Notes: generated by a model not told the origin, from the letters alone. Shown: positions 42,871-51,622, numbered from the stretch's first letter. The stretch: DNA of 64,000 bases from Marininema halotolerans (GCF_900116235.1 NZ_FPAA01000008.1:1-64000); one strand, 5' to 3'. Made by a program: numbers and translations.

Positions 42871-44214
42871 CTACTCCACATAGTTACGAAGATCGATCGA
42901 CTCCATCCCTGGAATCTTCGCCCGCCGAAACATCTTCTCCTGACCAAGGGGATAAGTGGCATCCATCCCCATCTTCGCCGACACGCCCCGAAGTTCATGA
43001 GAAGGCTCTAAAGGTGACCCATTGGCTCCAGGGATAATCATCAGGTCGTGATCGGCTTGGAATCGTGTAGCAATTGCCCACTCTACCTCCTCGGGATCCC
43101 AGATATTCACATCCCTATCCACAACCACTACATGCTTTAAATCCTTATCGCCTGCAAAGGCAGCCAACATCGCTTGTTTGGCATCCCCTTCCCGCTGTTT
43201 CTCGATTTGGATAATTCCGTGAAAACGACCCGCCCCAGGCATCGTGATATGCACATCCCGAATCGTTGGAACCACTTGCCGTACCGTGGCGAACAAGGTA
43301 GCTTCCCGTGTCAATGCCATCGGTAATTTTTCTTCACAGCTAGCGGGTAATATCGTCTGCCAAATTGGCTGATTCCGATGGGTAATTGCGGTTATTTCGA
43401 CGATGGGCTGATCACTTTCTCCACCATAATATCCACCCAGTTCCGCAAAAACGCCCTCATATTCTCGTGCTTTCGGGAGCACTTTTCCTTCAAAGACGAC
43501 CTCTGCCTCTGCCAACACATCAAGATCCACTGTCCGACAAGAAACCACCTTTAGTCCCTCTCCTATTAAGGCCCCTGCTACATCCAATTTATCGGTATCG
43601 TATAGGTGGGTACTCACTTGAGAGGCCAAAACCACCGCTGGAATGACGCCAAACATCACGGCAATCTCCATCGGTTCTCCGCGTTCTTCTAATTGCCGGT
43701 ATTGTTCTTGTAAACCCGGCGAAGTAATCACGATATTCGTCCGATTCCCCCCCAGGAATTTCATTCGCCGAATCGAGGTGTACCGTTTTACCCCATCACG
43801 CCCCTTTACTACCAACAGCCCCGAGACATAGTAGTGACCACAATCCTCTTCATGGTAGCGACACACAGGGAAGTCGCTGTCCAATTCCTCAGGCTCAAGA
43901 ATCACATTTTCCTGTACAGGCCCCTGTTCAATCCGTTGCGTCGGGATCGGATGCGTAATGGCATCCATTAACCGCGAAATGATTGCATCGGGTAGAATCC
44001 CCATGCTTTCCGCGACTCGTGTTCGATCACCTCCCAATCCAACAGCTACCGGTACGGAATACCCTAAAATTTTCTCAAACAGAAGGGGGGTTTTCCCCTG
44101 GAACTGCTTGACTACCGCTCCTAATTCAAATTCTGGATCCACCGGCTTTGTTACACGTTGGAGGATTTGCTGTTCCCTCCAATGCTGGAGAAGTTGTCGG
44201 ATATTTGTAATCAT
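42871..44214 (-). CDS. UbiD-family prFMN-dependent decarboxylase
   Basis: 447 aa. UbiD enzymes decarboxylate (or carboxylate) aromatic and unsaturated acids using prenylated FMN. Characteristic parts are RYTSIRRMKFLGGNRTNIVI, the catalytic-pocket EYEGVFAELGGYYGGES and the C-terminal NIWDPEEVEWAIATRFQ. The start overlaps the ubiX stop (ATGA) with AAGGAAGGGG upstream. Next to shell genes it suggests CO2 release from a ring acid. The substrate is unknown. Confidence 0.92.
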   Translation of the reverse strand: MITNIRQLLQHWREQQILQRVTKPVDPEFELGAVVKQFQGKTPLLFEKILGYSVPVAVGLGGDRTRVAESMGILPDAIISRLMDAITHPIPTQRIEQGPVQENVILEPEELDSDFPVCRYHEEDCGHYYVSGLLVVKGRDGVKRYTSIRRMKFLGGNRTNIVITSPGLQEQYRQLEERGEPMEIAVMFGVIPAVVLASQVSTHLYDTDKLDVAGALIGEGLKVVSCRTVDLDVLAEAEVVFEGKVLPKAREYEGVFAELGGYYGGESDQPIVEITAITHRNQPIWQTILPASCEEKLPMALTREATLFATVRQVVPTIRDVHITMPGAGRFHGIIQIEKQREGDAKQAMLAAFAGDKDLKHVVVVDRDVNIWDPEEVEWAIATRFQADHDLMIIPGANGSPLEPSHELRGVSAKMGMDATYPLGQEKMFRRAKIPGMESIDLRNYVE

Positions 44215-44777
44215 TGAACCCCTTCCTTCTCCCCCCAGCGAGTCAGTAACCCATGATCAATACCAAAGGCGTCCAGTATTCGCGCAACCATGAAATTGAT
44301 CAACTCCCAAATCTCAGTCGGTCGATGATAAAAACCCGGTGCTGCTGGCATAATCACTGCTCCCGCCCGTGCCAACTGGGTCATATTCTCCAAATGAATC
44401 AAGTGCAAAGGGGTCTCTCTCGTCATCAGGATCAATTTTCGCTGTTCTTTCAGAACCACACTTGCTGTTCGGCTGAGTAACGTATCCCCGATCCCATTGG
44501 CGATTCCACCCAGGGTGTTCATTGAACAGGGCGCAACCACCATGCCATCAGTCAGAAAAGAACCACTAGCAATCGAGGCGAACAGGTTTTGATTATCGAG
44601 GAGGGTCGCGTATTTTTTTAGATCCTCCACCTTCACGCCACATTCATACTGCATCACTTGCCCACCCATTTTTGTCGCCACTACATAGGTGTCTACACCC
44701 AGTTCACGTAGGGCACGAACGAGGCTATATCCATAAATCGAACCGCTGGCTCCTGTAATCCCAACGACAATCCGCAT
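44211..44777 (-). CDS. ubiX: UbiX-family flavin prenyltransferase
   Basis: 188 aa from ATG 44777 with GGAAGGAGG upstream; the frame begins 8 codons earlier without need. It prenylates FMN to make the UbiD cofactor. The FMN/prenyl binding segments are VGITGASGSIYG, VVAPCSMNTLGGIANG, LMTRETPLHLIHLENM and MPAAPGFYHRPTE. It is translationally coupled to the decarboxylase it serves. Confidence 0.95.
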   Translation of the reverse strand: MRIVVGITGASGSIYGYSLVRALRELGVDTYVVATKMGGQVMQYECGVKVEDLKKYATLLDNQNLFASIASGSFLTDGMVVAPCSMNTLGGIANGIGDTLLSRTASVVLKEQRKLILMTRETPLHLIHLENMTQLARAGAVIMPAAPGFYHRPTEIWELINFMVARILDAFGIDHGLLTRWGEKEGVQ

Positions 44778-44812
44778 CCAACCATCCTCCTTCCCCATCA
44801 CCCCCCGATTGC

Positions 44813-45394
44813 TTAGATGGCCCGCTCAATTGGAAATTTCTCCTTGGCTAGGGCGATATACTCCTCCGTGGACATCACTTCACCAAATAAAGCGATATCT
44901 CGTAATCCTGAGCGATGCATATCATCATCCTGTGAAGCCGTTGAATCGCTGAGACAAATGATGTTGTATCCATGATAAAGGGCATCGGATGCGGTACTAC
45001 GGACACAGACATTGGTCCACACACCTGTCAGCACCACCGTATCAACCCCTTCCTCTCGTAAAAATAAATCAAAATCCGTGTAAGAGAATGCACTATGCCT
45101 TCGCTTTTGCACAATATAATCCCCCTGTGCTTCATCGGGTTGGAGCTCTTCGATAAATTGGGATCCCCATGTCCCTTTAATGGCATGAACCGGACGCACT
45201 CTAAAATCCGCATCATTTTTACGGTGTGCCTCTTGGACAAATACCACCTGAATTCCTTGGGTATGGGCAAAATCGACTGCTTCTTTAATATGGGGAACGA
45301 TTTTTTCACCATTTTCACAACGCAACGCCGCTTCAGGACCAATAAAATCATTCAGCATATCGATTATGACAAGAGCATGCTTGTTTCCTTTCAT
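44813..45394 (-). CDS. Isochorismatase-family amidohydrolase
   Basis: 193 aa cysteine hydrolase. The Asp-Lys-Cys triad is visible: VIIDMLNDF, VQKRRHSAF and TGVWTNVCVRSTA. The cis-peptide region is the last of these. Family members hydrolyse ureidoacrylate (RutB), biuret, triuret, N-carbamoylsarcosine or nicotinamide, all carbamoyl/amide nitrogen compounds. In this operon a ureido or carbamoyl product of ring opening is the likely substrate. AAAGGATGAG precedes ATG. Confidence 0.92.
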   Translation of the reverse strand: MKGNKHALVIIDMLNDFIGPEAALRCENGEKIVPHIKEAVDFAHTQGIQVVFVQEAHRKNDADFRVRPVHAIKGTWGSQFIEELQPDEAQGDYIVQKRRHSAFSYTDFDLFLREEGVDTVVLTGVWTNVCVRSTASDALYHGYNIICLSDSTASQDDDMHRSGLRDIALFGEVMSTEEYIALAKEKFPIERAI

Positions 45395-45502
45395 TCGCTA
45401 CTCATCCTTTCTTTGCAGGTTACATCCTTGGACAAAAGGTGGGAGAAGGGGCTTTCCTCTCACTTTCACCTTCTCCCACCTTTTTAGGCCCTAAATCATG
45501 GT

Positions 45503-46924
45503 TTAATAAATGAGACTACCTTCCACCCGTTTTAACTCGATATTGCTTTGGCGCTTAACGAACTGACCGTAGCCCGCTGTAGCTTGGATGCCCCCATGAT
45601 CTTCATCATAGACAACACCGCCACGAACGATGGTCATCACTGGCTTTCCTTTTAGCTTCATACCATGGAACGGGGTGTACTTCGCCTTGGTCAAGGTTTT
45701 TTCCTGATCGATAACATACTCACGATCCAGATCGATCACAGTAAAATCCGCATCCGAACCCAGTTCCATACTTCCTTTCTTCGGATATAATCCAAAATGA
45801 ATCGCCGCATTCCGGCTGGTTACTTCGACAAAGCGAGATAAGGAGAGGCGACCCTTGTTGAGCCCTTCGCTTACCATGACCGGAACCATGGTTTCCACAC
45901 CCGGGATTCCAGGGAAGCTATTCCAAATGGTTAATCCATCAGCAACTTTTTCCGTTGCGATCTCATAGGGTGCATGATCGGTACCAACAAAGTCGATCGT
46001 CCCATCGCTAAGTGCCTGCCAATGAACTTCGTTATCCTCTTTCCCTCGTAGAGGAGGCGCAATTTTTGCCAGGTTGCCAAACTGTGTCATATGTTCCTTG
46101 GCATTCAAAGTCAGGTAATGAGGACAGGCCTCAGCAGTAATTTTGACACCTCGGCGCTTCGCATCCCGAATTAATGCCGCCCCTTCCTTTGTGCTCATAT
46201 GCACGATATGTGCACGAGCACCGGTTTCCTCTGCAAAACTAATAATCAACTGGATTGCGGCTTTTTCCGCAAGGGCCATCCGGGCTTCTGCCCAGGCAGG
46301 GCTATCGGTACGACCCTCTTTCTCTAATTTATTGGCATAAAAGCTACAAATGTCATAGTTTTCAGCGTGAACACCCACAGGCAATCCGGTCTCTGCTACT
46401 TTTTGAAAGATTTCTAGCATCTCGGCATCACTTACTTTGGGAAAAGTAGGAACGGAAGGAGTCATATATACCTTAAATGCCGTAACTCCCGCCTCCACTT
46501 GCCCCCAAACATTGTCCAACTTTCCTTCACGAACATCTTCTCCCGTCATTCCACCCCAAAAAGCAAAATCAATATAGGCCTGATCCTTAATCGGATTCAG
46601 TTTCATATAAAGTTCGTCTTCACTTCTCACCGAGGGCTTGCTACAACAGGGCATATCCACGTGACAAGTGAGTCCACCTGCTGCTGCAGACATACTCGCT
46701 TCAGCAAAAGTCTCCCGATGGGTAAATCCAGGATCCATGAAGTGAGTATGGGGATCGATACAACCGGGGACAACCAGCTTCCCCGTTAGATCAATGGTCC
46801 GCTCTGCCATTACCCCACTGGCATCCTGAACAAATCCGACGATCTTGCCTTCATCTACCAATATATTGGTTTGTACCTGACGATCACCTTGGGGAATGTT
46901 TGCATTTTTCAGAAGCAAATCCAT
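45503..46924 (-). CDS. Cyclic-amide hydrolase (dihydropyrimidinase/allantoinase/dihydroorotase type)
   Basis: 473 aa from ATG 46924 (AAAGGAG 8 nt upstream). Metal-site segments: DPHTHFMDPGFTHRET, the carbamylatable Lys in AFKVYMT, VHAEN, HIVHMST and VGTDHAPY. It opens a cyclic ureide or amide ring such as hydantoin, allantoin or dihydropyrimidine. As first gene of the microcompartment operon it may supply its entry reaction. About 108 nt to the next gene contains a small hairpin near 45440-45480. Confidence 0.93.
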   Translation of the reverse strand: MDLLLKNANIPQGDRQVQTNILVDEGKIVGFVQDASGVMAERTIDLTGKLVVPGCIDPHTHFMDPGFTHRETFAEASMSAAAGGLTCHVDMPCCSKPSVRSEDELYMKLNPIKDQAYIDFAFWGGMTGEDVREGKLDNVWGQVEAGVTAFKVYMTPSVPTFPKVSDAEMLEIFQKVAETGLPVGVHAENYDICSFYANKLEKEGRTDSPAWAEARMALAEKAAIQLIISFAEETGARAHIVHMSTKEGAALIRDAKRRGVKITAEACPHYLTLNAKEHMTQFGNLAKIAPPLRGKEDNEVHWQALSDGTIDFVGTDHAPYEIATEKVADGLTIWNSFPGIPGVETMVPVMVSEGLNKGRLSLSRFVEVTSRNAAIHFGLYPKKGSMELGSDADFTVIDLDREYVIDQEKTLTKAKYTPFHGMKLKGKPVMTIVRGGVVYDEDHGGIQATAGYGQFVKRQSNIELKRVEGSLIY

Positions 46925-46960
46925 TCTGCTCACTCCTTTTAAAATGGGTAGTCGCTTTCA

Positions 46961-47002
46961 TTTATATGGAACACTTTGTGATCCAATCACAAAGTGGCTT
47001 CC
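46961..47002 (-). promoter_or_regulatory. Probable promoter/operator of the microcompartment operon
   Basis: A perfect inverted repeat CACTTTGTGAT-cca-ATCACAAAGTG (46972-46996, read on the plus strand) with outer GGAA/TTCC lies next to a minus-strand -10 TATAAA (46961-46966). The -35 region is weak and covered by the repeat. It contains TGTGA and TCACA halves separated by 5 bp. The binding protein is unknown. Confidence 0.55.
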
Positions 47003-47142
47003 ACGCTTTTTTGTTTTGCGGATTCATGACGCCAGGGACCACCGCTACCCCCTCACCCATCGCGGCTAACCAAGCAAGGATCATCATCACTCGCTTTCGT
47101 TCATGATGGTGTCCTACTGATTCATAACTGCTGATACCAGAA

Positions 47143-47190
47143 AAACGCCGTAGCCATAGAAGGTTCTTCCCTTCTATGGCTACGGCGTTT
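47143..47190 (-). terminator. Strong terminator after the DUF2294-like gene
   Basis: A 21-bp perfect stem (AAACGCCGTAGCCATAGAAG with complement) is followed on the minus strand by GTTTTTCTGG. It lies inside a minus-strand frame at 46962-47288, which argues that the frame is not a gene. The rest of 46925-47306 holds only the operator above. Confidence 0.8.
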
Positions 47191-47306
47191 AGCACTCCGG
47201 TAAACAGAGTCCGAAACTTCCGTTTCAAGAAAAGTGGAATAGTCAACCGATCCGTCGGCAAACTCTCCAACTCGATTGTTAAATCCATGTCATCCTTTAT
47301 CAACGA

Positions 47307-47726
47307 TTACATCAGTGGACGATCAAGCAAAATGACAATACAAGCCACTTCGGTCTCTGGATCATAATCCTTGAGAATGGATCGCACCGTTAATCCAAAT
47401 TGCATCTCCACATGACTTTTTAACCGTTCTTTAAACTCCCGCACAAGTGCGGCATCGACGCTCAGCGTCAATTCATCATACTTACCATCAAGGATCGCAA
47501 GGGCCGGAATTCGTTTCTGTTCTGTGAAAATCACGATCTTATCCCCCATGATCTCCACTTTCTGTTTCTTCACACCGATCCCATACATCTCTTGACTTAC
47601 CTGATTGTTCAGTTGAGCGAGTTCTTTCTTCAACGCCCCGCGGGTCGAGGGTGAAGGTGAACTCTTCCCAATATTTGTGTTAGATTTCCTGACAGATAAT
47701 TGGATATCCCTTTCCCCCTCTGACAT
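47307..47726 (-). CDS. DUF2294-like protein
   Basis: 139 aa. From residue 30 the pattern KKELAQLNNQVSQEMYGIGVKK, GDKIVIF, then DELTLSV...REFKERLKSHVEMQFG resembles DUF2294, a small family of unknown function often with two related halves. There is no good binding site before ATG 47726 and the first 30 residues are low-complexity, so the true start is uncertain. It is separated from the microcompartment operon by a strong terminator. Confidence 0.65.
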   Translation of the reverse strand: MSEGERDIQLSVRKSNTNIGKSSPSPSTRGALKKELAQLNNQVSQEMYGIGVKKQKVEIMGDKIVIFTEQKRIPALAILDGKYDELTLSVDAALVREFKERLKSHVEMQFGLTVRSILKDYDPETEVACIVILLDRPLM

Positions 47727-48102
47727 CGCTATAACTGATGTTAGGTTTTGTTACATGATAGTACCAAACTATTCTTCTGTCAAGCTAAAATCCTTCACTT
47801 ACCCTTGCATATCCAACCAATAAATCCCTTAACCTGGTATCCTATTCAAAAAACACCTCCACGACCATTTCAACTTCCCCCACTTCTACCCCTGCATAAT
47901 CGAAAAAAAGATGGTGAAATCTTTTTAATCACCTGATATTCCCCTTGCACTCCACCACACCATAACCCACCATTCTTTTCCCCGCCACGAAGCCATAACT
48001 TGATCAATCCCTCAGGGATCTTTCGATCATCGGTCCCATCGCCTATGCTACTATGAGAATATTAAGGTTTGTGCCATTGAACATGGAAAGGAATGTGGCT
48101 TT
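47727..48102. other. Intergenic region without a supported gene
   Basis: Between two divergent genes. I see AT-rich stretches and short frames without binding sites, but no convincing RNA or protein gene. The promoter of the DUF4261 gene should lie near 48040-48070. Confidence 0.4.
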
Positions 48103-48828
48103 ATGACAGAAGCACAAGTCATTATCGGTATACCAGGACAATGGAAAGACCGATCAGAATTAATCCACAACGTGGTATCAAAAAGCGATGGATATATCAT
48201 GGCAGGGCACATGATATTTAACACTGAGAAGAATAGTCATTTCGATGTGGAGATCTATGAACATAACCCCCACCTAAAGGAATCCTTTACACACGCAAGC
48301 AGAGGCACCTTTACTCCTTATTTGTTAAACGATATTGACCAACATACTTTTACGGTCTATGTCATCGCAGAGGTCAAGGGACTCCATTTACAACAACTGA
48401 TCGAGGCAGGGTCCGCTTTACTTAAAGCTGGTGGATTAGCCATTAAGATTGAAACTTCCGGAACCGCCTACACCCAAGAAGATTGGCTTGAACTGTCCGC
48501 CACACAAGATCCATATTCTCTCTATACCCACTTCGCATCTCACATCAGCGGAGGAGACCATTATTATACCCGCGGAATGAAGACCTTTGGATTACCCGAT
48601 GCCGCTGTCTCCTCCATCCTCTCATTGGAAAAGGCCTCTTCTCTTCTCCAAGGTTTCAATGTATACAACATGATGGAAAAACCAACGTTTCACGATGGCG
48701 AGACCTTTTGTCTAGGAGAAAACGAACCTATCTATCAATTACAATTGATCGATGATCACCGTTACGAAGAAGACCATGTGTTTTATAACCCCTTTGGTTT
48801 GTATCAGCTGAGACCGTTTGAAGTGTAG
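48103..48828 (+). CDS. DUF4261 protein
   Basis: 241 aa. The N-terminal part AQVIIGIPGQWKDRSEL, a central AEVKGLHLQQLIEAGSALLKAGGLAIKIETSG and the C-terminal GMKTFGLPDA match DUF4261, whose function is unknown. It is soluble, without a signal peptide. GGAAAGGAATG lies upstream at slightly long spacing. A terminator follows. Confidence 0.85.
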   Translation: MTEAQVIIGIPGQWKDRSELIHNVVSKSDGYIMAGHMIFNTEKNSHFDVEIYEHNPHLKESFTHASRGTFTPYLLNDIDQHTFTVYVIAEVKGLHLQQLIEAGSALLKAGGLAIKIETSGTAYTQEDWLELSATQDPYSLYTHFASHISGGDHYYTRGMKTFGLPDAAVSSILSLEKASSLLQGFNVYNMMEKPTFHDGETFCLGENEPIYQLQLIDDHRYEEDHVFYNPFGLYQLRPFEV

Positions 48829-48880
48829 ATCCTTTCTTTCGTCCTCAATATCATGTCATCCCTTATTCTTAAAAAGCAGT

Positions 48881-48916
48881 AAACCACCAATACCCAATAC
48901 GGTATTGGTGGTTTAC
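48881..48916. terminator. Terminator hairpin
   Basis: A TAAACCACCAATACC perfect stem with a 6-nt loop between convergent genes. Confidence 0.8.
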
Positions 48917-48972
48917 TATTAAGAAACATCATGATGCTTTTACTTTCAGATTGATTCACTCTAACGCAGTCA

Positions 48973-51189
48973 TCATAATAGGGACCCCTGAACACCGTTA
49001 TCCTTCCCCACTTCTTCCAAAAATTCATCACGTAACTGGATAATGGTATGCTCTTTCAGGAAATTCTCCCCTCGTTCTTCCCGCACACGTTTCATCCAAT
49101 CATAAAAGCGGAAATGTTCCTCTGATACCATCAGGTCCTTGTATAGCATATGACTTTGTCCGTCCGCTAGATTTGCTTTCACCTTCCGCATGTGACGCCA
49201 AAAAAGATAATAAGGGCCTTTCATTTTGGTCATCAACCCGCTAGCATCCTCCACGATATACCCTTCGATTTCACAAGAAAGATCCTTGTTAAATCGCTGA
49301 TAAAATCGATAAAAGCCAAGCCAATCGGTGAAAGTATGCACCTTATCCTTTACTTTCACTCCAAGTTTTTCGCCAAGATTAACTAATCGTTGCCACGATT
49401 CTTTTTGATACTGGGAAGTTCGCTTGACGATATCGAGTAGGATGAGATGATCCTCTTCATACTTGATAATATGGGGATCCTTCTCAGGTAAAATCACCTC
49501 AAAGACCAGTGATACACCTTCTTCCTTAACCACTTCTTTGATCTCGTTCACTTTCTCTTCATGGAAAGTCTCATAAAATAACTCTTGAAACCATAGGGCA
49601 AAGGGCCCACGAAGTTCTGATTTGGAAGAGAAGAGTAATGCGTCCGTGTCTGCATCATATCCAAGCATCCCTAGATACCCATTGGGTTTTGAATAAACCG
49701 TTACCGGATAGGTAAAACGATCCCTCAAAACCTTTAATTTGGTTTCCGGACGCTGTTCAATATTAAAAAATTTATTATAGGAGCGGTTGACTATCTCCTT
49801 CGTTTTCTCATTGATAAACAATCCCCGCGCTCGGACATTCACCTCATCCCAACGGTTTTTAGCAAAGGCCTTTGTCGTGAAATTATAGGAAAAAATATTT
49901 TCCCCGACTTCCTTTTTCTTCACTAATGGATTTTCGTCCATTGATTTCATCAACTCATCAACGGACAAATCCGGTTCATCAAATGCAACCGGCTCTTCAG
50001 CTTCCCACGGAGAAAAATGATCGTTTTTAATTTCGAAGGTGGTAAACCCTGTTTCATCAAGAGTAACTACCCGTAGATGCCCACCCTCTTCCACCTGACC
50101 TTCAAGATTGAAGGAACGTTTAGAAGCCTTCGTAGGCAATCGATAGCGATTGCGATGACCATGAATTTGATATTCAGCCTCTTCGCTCAACTCATCCCAG
50201 CGATCATCAATATCAACATCGTAACCACCTACACCTTTAATCGCTTGTTCTGCAGCGATCAGTGGAAGGCGCTCAGGAAGATTTGGAAAACCACCATGAT
50301 TTACAAACACTTTTTTCCCACGATAAGTATATAGCGCAATCGGACGCACTTTTCGATAAAGGACTCTCACCGACTTTTTACTGATATTCGCTTTTGTTAA
50401 CTCGATTGCTGTCTCACGATTAAAACTACTGGATGCCGCCGGACGGTCATTACTCCACTCCCATAGGTGGCGTTCATGGTTTCCTTCAATAAGGATCACA
50501 TTATCCCGATCATGTATCGAAATGAAGTACTGTAACACCTCTGCATTTTGTAATCCCCGATCACACCAGTCTCCCGTGAAGATATATAACTCATCGTTTT
50601 TTAACTCACCCTGCAAGTATTCCATTAGCGCTTGATAACAACCATGGATATCACCGATGTGATGAATCTTACGCCAATGGTTAAAGTCTAATATTTTCGT
50701 CTCCCTCCACACTTTCCATTCCGAAGGAGGGATCACCGTGAGCCAACCGGGCAATGATTCTTCTCGTAACCGTTCCGCACCATTAATAATCACCGTTTCT
50801 GGCACTCGCTTATATGAAGGGCGTTGGCGATTTCGCTTTAATACCTCATCGAGGGCCACCTGGGTAAAGTCAATGACCACCGCTCGATAGCGATACTCTT
50901 TACAATATTTTTTATATTGGGCAAAGTTTCGTGCCGAAAGATGCGTCGCATCCACTACGGTTAATTCCCCTCGCTTCATTCGTTCCTCAAGTAATGTAAA
51001 TAAATGCCTCCACACCGTTTTATCATTTTTCGCTGTTATCTCCAATTCCCCATCCATGGTATAAACAGGGCTTTGCGTTTGCATTCGAATATGATCAGCG
51101 GACAACGTATACGGCATAAGCCCTTCAGCTTCGAGCCAAGTTGACTTCCCCACTCCCGGCAAGCCGCGAACAATTACCAATAACCGCAT
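48973..51189 (-). CDS. Three-domain polynucleotide kinase - phosphatase - RNA ligase
   Basis: 738 aa from ATG 51189 with AAGGAGC upstream. Domain 1 (about 1-160) is a P-loop 5'-kinase with GLPGVGKST (residues 9-17). Domain 2 (about 170-380) is a dimetal phosphatase: GDIHGC (179), GDWCDRG, GNHER (236) and HGHRNR (343). Domain 3 (about 425-700) is a nucleotidyltransferase ligase: KFFN (473), the nucleophile Lys501 in SKPNG, FEVILPE and EGYIVED...KMK. The order is that of bacterial Pnkp, but KFFN recalls T4 Rnl1-like ligases. It probably repairs cleaved tRNA or other RNA. No Hen1 gene is adjacent. Confidence 0.88.
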   Translation of the reverse strand: MRLLVIVRGLPGVGKSTWLEAEGLMPYTLSADHIRMQTQSPVYTMDGELEITAKNDKTVWRHLFTLLEERMKRGELTVVDATHLSARNFAQYKKYCKEYRYRAVVIDFTQVALDEVLKRNRQRPSYKRVPETVIINGAERLREESLPGWLTVIPPSEWKVWRETKILDFNHWRKIHHIGDIHGCYQALMEYLQGELKNDELYIFTGDWCDRGLQNAEVLQYFISIHDRDNVILIEGNHERHLWEWSNDRPAASSSFNRETAIELTKANISKKSVRVLYRKVRPIALYTYRGKKVFVNHGGFPNLPERLPLIAAEQAIKGVGGYDVDIDDRWDELSEEAEYQIHGHRNRYRLPTKASKRSFNLEGQVEEGGHLRVVTLDETGFTTFEIKNDHFSPWEAEEPVAFDEPDLSVDELMKSMDENPLVKKKEVGENIFSYNFTTKAFAKNRWDEVNVRARGLFINEKTKEIVNRSYNKFFNIEQRPETKLKVLRDRFTYPVTVYSKPNGYLGMLGYDADTDALLFSSKSELRGPFALWFQELFYETFHEEKVNEIKEVVKEEGVSLVFEVILPEKDPHIIKYEEDHLILLDIVKRTSQYQKESWQRLVNLGEKLGVKVKDKVHTFTDWLGFYRFYQRFNKDLSCEIEGYIVEDASGLMTKMKGPYYLFWRHMRKVKANLADGQSHMLYKDLMVSEEHFRFYDWMKRVREERGENFLKEHTIIQLRDEFLEEVGKDNGVQGSLL

Positions 51190-51216
51190 GAACAAAGCTC
51201 CTTCTCTGGGATTATG

Positions 51217-51246
51217 AAAAAAACCTCCCCAAGGGGAGGTTTTGTT
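51217..51246 (-). terminator. Terminator of the cold-shock gene
   Basis: AAAACCTCCCC/GGGGAGGTTTT stem between csp and the repair gene. Confidence 0.85.
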
Positions 51247-51258
51247 TTCAAAGTCGTC

Positions 51259-51459
51259 TTAGATTTTGACAACGTTTTGAGCTTGGTCACCGCGAGTACC
51301 TTGGGTGATTTCGAAGCTTACTTTGTCGCCTTCATCCAAGGTTTTGAAACCATCAGCTTGGATAGCGGAGAAGTGTACGAATACATCGTCACGACCTTCT
51401 ACTTCGATAAAACCAAAGCCTTTTTCTGCGTTAAACCATTTAACGGTACCTTCAATCAT
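51259..51459 (-). CDS. csp: Cold-shock protein (CspA family)
   Basis: 66 aa single cold-shock domain, an RNA chaperone. The RNP1 motif KGFGFI and RNP2 motif VFVHF are complete. CTGGAGGGA lies before ATG. It has a long leader of about 130 nt typical of csp genes. Confidence 0.97.
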   Translation of the reverse strand: MIEGTVKWFNAEKGFGFIEVEGRDDVFVHFSAIQADGFKTLDEGDKVSFEITQGTRGDQAQNVVKI

Positions 51460-51510
51460 GGGTTAATCCCTCCAGAAAATAAGTCAGTTGTACATATTAA
51501 CGGCAAAAAT

Positions 51511-51622
51511 TCACACATTATAAAGAACTACCATCGAGATTATAATTCTTTATAACATGTGAATTATATACCTCAATACCTACAACCGAGATCTATTATA
51601 TCACATGTATATTTTTTTGCAA
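51511..51622 (-). promoter_or_regulatory. csp promoter and structured leader
   Basis: Minus-strand -35 TTGCAA (51617-51622), 16-bp spacer, -10 TATAAT (51595-51600). The leader contains an inverted repeat TCAC..ATTATAAAGAA / TTCTTTATAA..GTGA (51511-51561) that could form a temperature-sensitive stem. The plus side 51630-51920 is AT-rich without other genes. Confidence 0.55.

Noticed and set aside
46962-47288. Minus-strand frame of 109 codons between the DUF2294-like gene and the BMC operon
   Set aside because: It spans a 21-bp terminator hairpin and the probable BMC promoter/operator, has only a weak binding site and resembles no protein. A shorter start inside (47085 region, 41 codons) is also unsupported.
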